The notes beneath the pieces were generated by a model that saw nothing but the letters and a program-made list of their open reading frames with translations, did no database searches and had not been told where the DNA came from. The position numbers and the translations under genes are program-made. From contig NC_014248.1 of the NCBI RefSeq assembly GCF_000196515.1, positions 5,274,001 to 5,338,000 on the forward strand: a stretch of 64,000 nt of DNA, given 5' to 3'. The stretch is from 'Nostoc azollae' 0708. GTDB taxonomy: Bacteria > Cyanobacteriota > Cyanobacteriia > Cyanobacteriales > Nostocaceae. Numbering within the stretch: position 1 is the first letter of the stretch; every line of letters begins with the position of its first letter. Below, in pieces: positions 59,402 through 64,000 of this stretch.

Positions 59402-59591
59402 AATACTTTTTTATAGTTACAGATTAGATCCCCGACTTCTGAATTCAATTTTTGGGGGGTATCCCAATTTGGGAAGAAGATGAAAGAAAGGAGAAATAAT
59501 TCCCGATGATGCCTCGCGAATTCAGGGGGACTATACGAATGCGGTCCATAACTGAGAAAATTATGGGAATCACAGAGTATTCTTTAAAACA

Positions 59592-60362
59592 ATGACAGCA
59601 GAAGATGAAAAACTTTTAGAAGCTCACATCAAAGAGATAGCCAAAATCTTTTATAAAAATACCCCACCCGAAAAAATCCAAACATTTGAGGGCATCGAAA
59701 CATCTGTAGGCGACCAGGTTTTAGAACATGTCAGTCCGAAAAGCGCCTTTTTTTTGTCGTAGAAAAGACTGTCACAACAAAGGTAAAACACGGACAATCA
59801 GGAGTTGCATTGGTAAGATTAAAGTCACTAACAAACAAGCATCTCCTTTGGGGAGAGAATCGTATAGGCGATTTAGCCCATTGGTTGAAAAGTGCTGTTT
59901 GTTAGTTGCAGCCAAGGAGTCATTCCAGGATGCAGAGAATGACCTTAAGGTTCTAACAGGGATAGAAGTTGGTTATAGTACCTATCATCGCCAAGTCAAA
60001 AAAGTGGACTTATCTCCCCCGAAGGTAAAACAGAAATTAACAGAGGTCTGTTTAGAGGTGCTTAGAGGAGGGAAAAGTGTGGTTACGCTCTCAAGAGAAA
60101 GGAAAGCCTGCATACTGGAAGGAGTATAAAACAGGGCGATTAGAGGGTATATATTAAGGAGCATTCTTTCAAGACAATCTCTCCCTAAGTAATTGGATCA
60201 ATAGCCAAAACATCGGTAAAACTCTTTACTGCTTGGGAGATGGGCATGATAGAATTTGGAATCTATTTGCAGAAATTGCCGACTCTGATATTCGTCACAG
60301 GATAAAATAGCTCAATTTTAGTGGATTAAAAAGGCCATTACAGCCTTAGAAAAACAACATTT
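59592..60362 (+). pseudogene. ISKra4-family transposase, truncated and frameshifted
   Basis: MTAEDEKLLEAHIKEIAKIF and EKIQTFEGIETSVGDQVLEH give the N-terminus. A shifted frame at 59728-60129 reads PLVEKCCLLVAAKESFQDAE and LKVLTGIEVGYSTYHRQVKK, then another shift leads to NWINSQNIGKTLYCLGDGHD and NLFAEIADSDIRH, where homology ends. About half of the usual length is present; the C-terminal catalytic part is missing. Confidence 0.75.
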
Positions 60363-60364
60363 TA

Positions 60365-60691
60365 TTGAAGCAGGGTGTTCTGGCTGTATCCGGGGCTTGG
60401 GTAGCCGGTTATCAAGTCCGTCAAAACTTCAAGAAATATTGGTACTACAAATTACAAGTGCCAATCCCATATTTCCAATGCCCGACACCAGACAAACTGA
60501 TTAAATATAAGCATTTGGGTAAAGCTGGTACTCAAGAGCATATTGATGCTATTATATCTGTTTTTAGACGTTATCTTGGTGATGAAATACAGAGAATACT
60601 CTTGGAAAGAGCAGCAATTCATACCCTGGATGATTGTTTGCTAGACATTAGTTCTGGATCTGAGCAAGAGTCAGAAGAACCACTTGATTAA
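60365..60691 (+). CDS. Unidentified 108-residue ORF
   Basis: Good protein-like composition: AWVAGYQVRQNFKKYWYYKL, then PIPYFQCPTPDKLIKYKHLG and an acidic Ser/Glu-rich tail (SSGSEQESEEPLD). It lies directly after the ISKra4 remnant, with no good ribosome binding site, and probably is the C-terminal part of a gene cut by that element. Family not recognised. Confidence 0.4.
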   Translation: MKQGVLAVSGAWVAGYQVRQNFKKYWYYKLQVPIPYFQCPTPDKLIKYKHLGKAGTQEHIDAIISVFRRYLGDEIQRILLERAAIHTLDDCLLDISSGSEQESEEPLD

Positions 60692-60757
60692 ATCTGGATT
60701 CTTTATATTTTTGCCAAATCGGGATGCTCCCAATTTTTGGTAAGTAATTAAGATTAT

Positions 60758-62717
60758 TCAAAGAACTTGGGGATCTGGGTATCGACTAACTAACAACAAC
60801 CGACTTCTTACTATAATATTGTTTTGAGCATCAATACTAATTACAGTGTCACCAACTACGAAAAATCAGGTTGCTTCCTGCTCACTTTTAGAAAACCGCA
60901 AATCCGGGTATTTACTACCAATTTCATCAGCAGTCATCGCTTGAGCAGACATTTCATCAGGTAACAAACCAGTTACACTAATGTAAAATCCTAAAGGAGA
61001 AATCTTTTCTCGATAAACTTTTTCTGTTTAATACTTTAACTGATTTCTTGCAGTTGTCATAGCGTTGATTACTTCCTGTTTATTTACAGGTGTACCAGCG
61101 TGTTTTGCTTGTAATAATAAAGCCAAACTTCCTGCACCAACTAAATTCAAAATTTCCGCAACTTTACCATTTGCTTCTAGTCCCATAAAAGCATCAAAAA
61201 TTCCTTTCATCAAATCATCAGCTTTTGTAGCTTTCGTTCTCGAAGATAAGGTTTTAGGACGAAAATCTATATTTTCATCTAGGCCCATTTCAAAAGTTTG
61301 TTTCGTGAAAATTCCCCCAGATTTTGAATCATAAACTTCATATCTCTTATCGAGAAACTGATTAGTAGAAGATAGCTTACTCAACTTGAGGATTTCTGTA
61401 CCACTAATATCAATTTTATAACTTCCCCTTGAATCAACTGTACTATCAGATAAAGCTACCTTCAAGTCTCTATATTCATTTTTCGTAGGAAAGTTCAGAT
61501 ACAGACTTTTAGAAAGATAATGTTTTTTCAATTCTTCTATTTGCGCGGGAATAAATATATCCGATGCTTCCCGTAAATGAGCAGCAAGAATACTAGATGA
61601 AATCTTGATTTCCGCAAGCTGAGTAAATAACCTATCAATACTCCTGTAATTCCCCTCAAAACTAACTAAAGGCAAATCTTATAACTGAATCGTATATTCT
61701 TTTTGAAAATCAAAATATTTTCCATCAATCACACCAAGTACTTTTACATCTTTAAAGGCTTCCTTAGTAAGAATTTTCACTTTTCAAGCCTTTATATTCA
61801 CTTCTCCATCACTAACAATAGTCTAATTATTGAAAGTTATTAAATTATTTAATAACACACCAGTAACTTCAGTAATTGCTGTTTTATCTTCTGGTTTTCC
61901 CAACTTGACTTTCTGCTGGATCAGCATATTAACAGTAAAAGTCTCTATCTGTACATAATCACCTGGTTCAATATATTCTATTTCTAACCAAGGTTTAATT
62001 AACTCCCGATTTTCTCCCCGCACACCATTAACACGCTTGACACCTTTTCTTTGGTAAGTTGCTTGCAGATATTTGAGCTTAATAATAATATGTTGACGAT
62101 GTTGTGATACAATATACATCAATGCCGAAACTGAAATTTTTTCATTCACTTTTACATGATCTCATATTTCATGTTTATCTAAGACATGAGCATAAAAGAT
62201 TGCAATTTCTAAATCTTGAGTACACTTAGCAATGTCTTCATCTGTTAAAGCTTTCGCGTGTCTTGCTGTTAAAGGGGCGTTAAAGGTACTCGCAAGCGCA
62301 TATTTAGCAGTATTGAGATTTCCTTCTGCTAAATTAGCCTTAGCAAAAATATAGACAGATTGATCATTTTGAACAATAGGAACATCTGTTAATTGAGTAT
62401 AAGCCTCTTTGGTAATTTGCTTATATTTATAGAGATATGACTCATCTTCTGGTTTCAAACCAAAAATTTTCAAAGTTTGATTTGTACCATTAATTTTCTT
62501 AGCGGTGGGGTAGAAGAACAGCTGATAACTGTAGTCACTAGCTAAAGGTTCTTCTATGATTATTCCTATCGCTTCTTTTAACACATCTCCCGTGTTATAA
62601 AGAGCATCATAGACTTCTTTAATATTGCCAGCTTGCAAACAAAAGCCAGACACAGAATTAGCAATTTCGGCTAGGAATTTAAAATCAGAATAGGGAGAAT
62701 AGGCAAGAGGTCTATTG
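60758..62717 (-). pseudogene. Large unidentified protein, nonsense-only decay
   Basis: One minus-strand frame of about 650 codons is protein-like throughout. It runs from the IS66 boundary (FKFLAEIANSVSGFCLQAGN) through GRGENREL-like and IEYIEPGDYVQIETFTVNML, LREASDIFIPAQIEELKKHY, VAEILNLVGAGSLALLLQAK, and TADEIGSKYPDLRFSKSEQE, to VVGDTVISIDAQNNIIV and a TGA at 60758. Stops at about 62162, 61823, 61785, 61679, 61028 and 60865 are all in this frame and no shift is needed. The 5' end is removed by IS66. No family recognised. Confidence 0.6.
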
Positions 62718-64000
62718 GTAAGGATTCAGGTCTAAGGTAGAGGGATTAAAGAAGGTGTATGGAAAGCAGAGTGAACCATGGCCTTCATAGGTTGGTCAAA
62801 AAACTCAATTAGAGAAAGTGCTTGATGGGGACAAGTTTGTATAACGGTCAATAAATTGGCAGTATGTTAGAATAGCTCCAGAGAAAGAGAACCACCAGAG
62901 ACTTTTCGTTGTCTCACTACTAAACCTAACCTTGGTTCAGCTAAATTATGATCAAGGTCTATTGCCTAAGGAAGGTAAAAGTTTACCAGGTTCCCCTGGG
63001 GGTTGATTAATGAATGAATGGAAGATTCAACTTTTGGTTGAAACTAGGATGGCCAAGTCAAGAATTCATGAAGGTTTTGGGTTTGTTGGAATAAAGGGTA
63101 GTTTTTAAAATCTTCATCTATGAGGTCGATGAATTTTGTGCCAATTTCTTGGTGATTGAAGCCAGGAATTTTGATTAGTGTCTTGAAGTGACAGGGTAGG
63201 GTAGATATGCCTGACATTTCTGTTGAGCTGTGACGGGATAATCCTTATAGGCAGTAAAGTGATCAGAACTGAGTACACCAGAGTAACTTGAACCCACCAT
63301 GGATTCTAATTCGCCAGGACAAGGAGTATCAGGCCCATGAAATCAAGGGAAGTGACTATTGGCAAAAATCCATAACCATTGTTTCACCCCTTTGACTACC
63401 CAGGGTGTTTCATCCCCAAGGATATGAGGCTGGGTTTGTTTTATCCACTGTTTGAGGCTATCAACACTTTGAGCTACTGGACCATCTATTCCTTCATTGG
63501 TACCTACTAATGTTACTATTTGACCCAGTTCCCACATCAACAAGTGTTGTTTTTCATAGGCTCAATGGCCCTAGTTATTGATCCATCCCAAAAAAGCTTG
63601 TCCTGTGATTCCTATATCTTGTCCCGGTACTATCTCTGGTGACCAGTGTGCCCTTTGTCTTTCCCTACACACACTCCAAATCCATTTCCATTGGCCTGTC
63701 CACCAAGTCCCCTACTTATTGTGTTTGGATTTTTATTGGTTCGCCAAATAATTCCCCCTGACCTCACCATCCACAGACTTGCCGTCCCACTATCTCAAAT
63801 CTATTCTATCTACTCCACCAAACACCTTTCTCCTTTTTCCCCTATGCCCTGGTTGTCCTCCTGGTTTCCGGTTTCGTGTCTGGTTTTCTTCTGGTTTATC
63901 TTCTTGTTTGTTCTCGGTTTCTTTGAGGATGTCTCCCAAGGGTGGTTTGGATTATGTTATGGTCTCTAAATCTCTACTGACTTTGAGTTTCTCTATTTCT
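62718..64000 (-). mobile_element. IS66-family element copy 2, runs off the window
   Basis: Inverted relative to copy 1: 62719-64000 corresponds to 48131 back to 46841, with its terminal repeat taaggattcaggt at 62719-62731. Text such as the DDE core (63343-63543) is nearly identical; a 12-bp deletion near 63515 and scattered substitutions distinguish it. Many stops; the transposase is dead. Its insertion truncates the large gene on its left. Confidence 0.85.

Noticed and set aside
63646-63969. 107-residue plus-strand reading frame near the window end
   Set aside because: Same shadow frame as in IS66 copy 1, opposite the transposase.

Overview
The window reads as chromosome of a filamentous heterocystous cyanobacterium (Nostocales). 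Evidence: the octamer GCGATCGC (HIP1) recurs in the left half; a PetL-like cytochrome b6f subunit and the response regulator RpaA are present; there are heptanucleotide tandem repeats (CACCTGT, GTGATTG, CAGTCCC) and Nostocales-type palindromic repeats; and the insertion sequences are of types common in this group (IS701, ISKra4, IS1634, IS66, IS110, IS5). The very high load of broken genes and insertion sequences next to intact housekeeping genes suggests a genome under reduction, such as the Azolla symbiont 'Nostoc azollae'. That name is an inference from style of decay, not a match I could run.

Layout. 0-3.8 kb: a decayed signalling module (vWA protein, PP2C fragment, protein kinase fused to WD40 repeats) split by a 276-bp miniature element, then a broken N4-cytosine DNA methyltransferase. 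4-14.4 kb: mostly intact genes: EamA transporter, peptidoglycan-binding/HEAT protein, S66 LD-carboxypeptidase with a duplicated leader, FkbM methyltransferase and two glycosyltransferases, a solute-binding lipoprotein killed only by stop codons, hemE, and an SDR-family gene. 14.4-18.9 kb: graveyard with Rpn and protease remnants, an IS1634 transposase interrupted by an IS5-family element, and a dead DUF433/DUF5615 toxin-antitoxin pair. 18.9-31.2 kb: B12-radical SAM protein, moeA, broken RDD gene, rpmG-rpsR, RNase II/R family gene, GT2-TPR protein, aspC, a deleted acyl-CoA ligase, aroB, petL. 31.2-35.1 kb: small broken genes, an IS701 transposase, a dead Mn/Zn-binding lipoprotein and a small secreted Cys protein. 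35.1-39.4 kb: WD40 protein and COG0523 GTPase (with a possible Zur box), a dead hydrolase, wecB. 39.6-48.4 kb: membrane protein, dead kdp operon without kdpB, IS5-type transposase, dead two-component system, IS66 copy 1, Uma2 remnants. 48.5-56 kb: polysaccharide export and glycosylation cluster interrupted by an IS110 element. 56-64 kb: Sfp-type phosphopantetheinyl transferase, YheT-type hydrolase, rpaA, DUF29 protein, ISKra4 remnant, a large unidentified pseudogene truncated by IS66 copy 2, which runs off the window.

How it works together. The intact genes cover tetrapyrrole, shikimate, molybdopterin and aspartate metabolism, translation, RNA decay, photosynthetic electron transport and its regulation, and envelope polysaccharide synthesis and export. 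The lost functions are mainly environmental: high-affinity K+ uptake (Kdp), Mn/Zn uptake, sugar uptake, two-component sensing, kinase signalling, DNA modification and toxin-antitoxin. This pattern fits a sheltered host-associated life. No tRNA, rRNA or CRISPR array was recognised. The structures most worth attention are the miniature element at 899-1174, the template-switch palindrome at 38072-38120, the possible IS110 guide RNA at about 53280-53390, and the nonsense-only pseudogene at 60758-62717.
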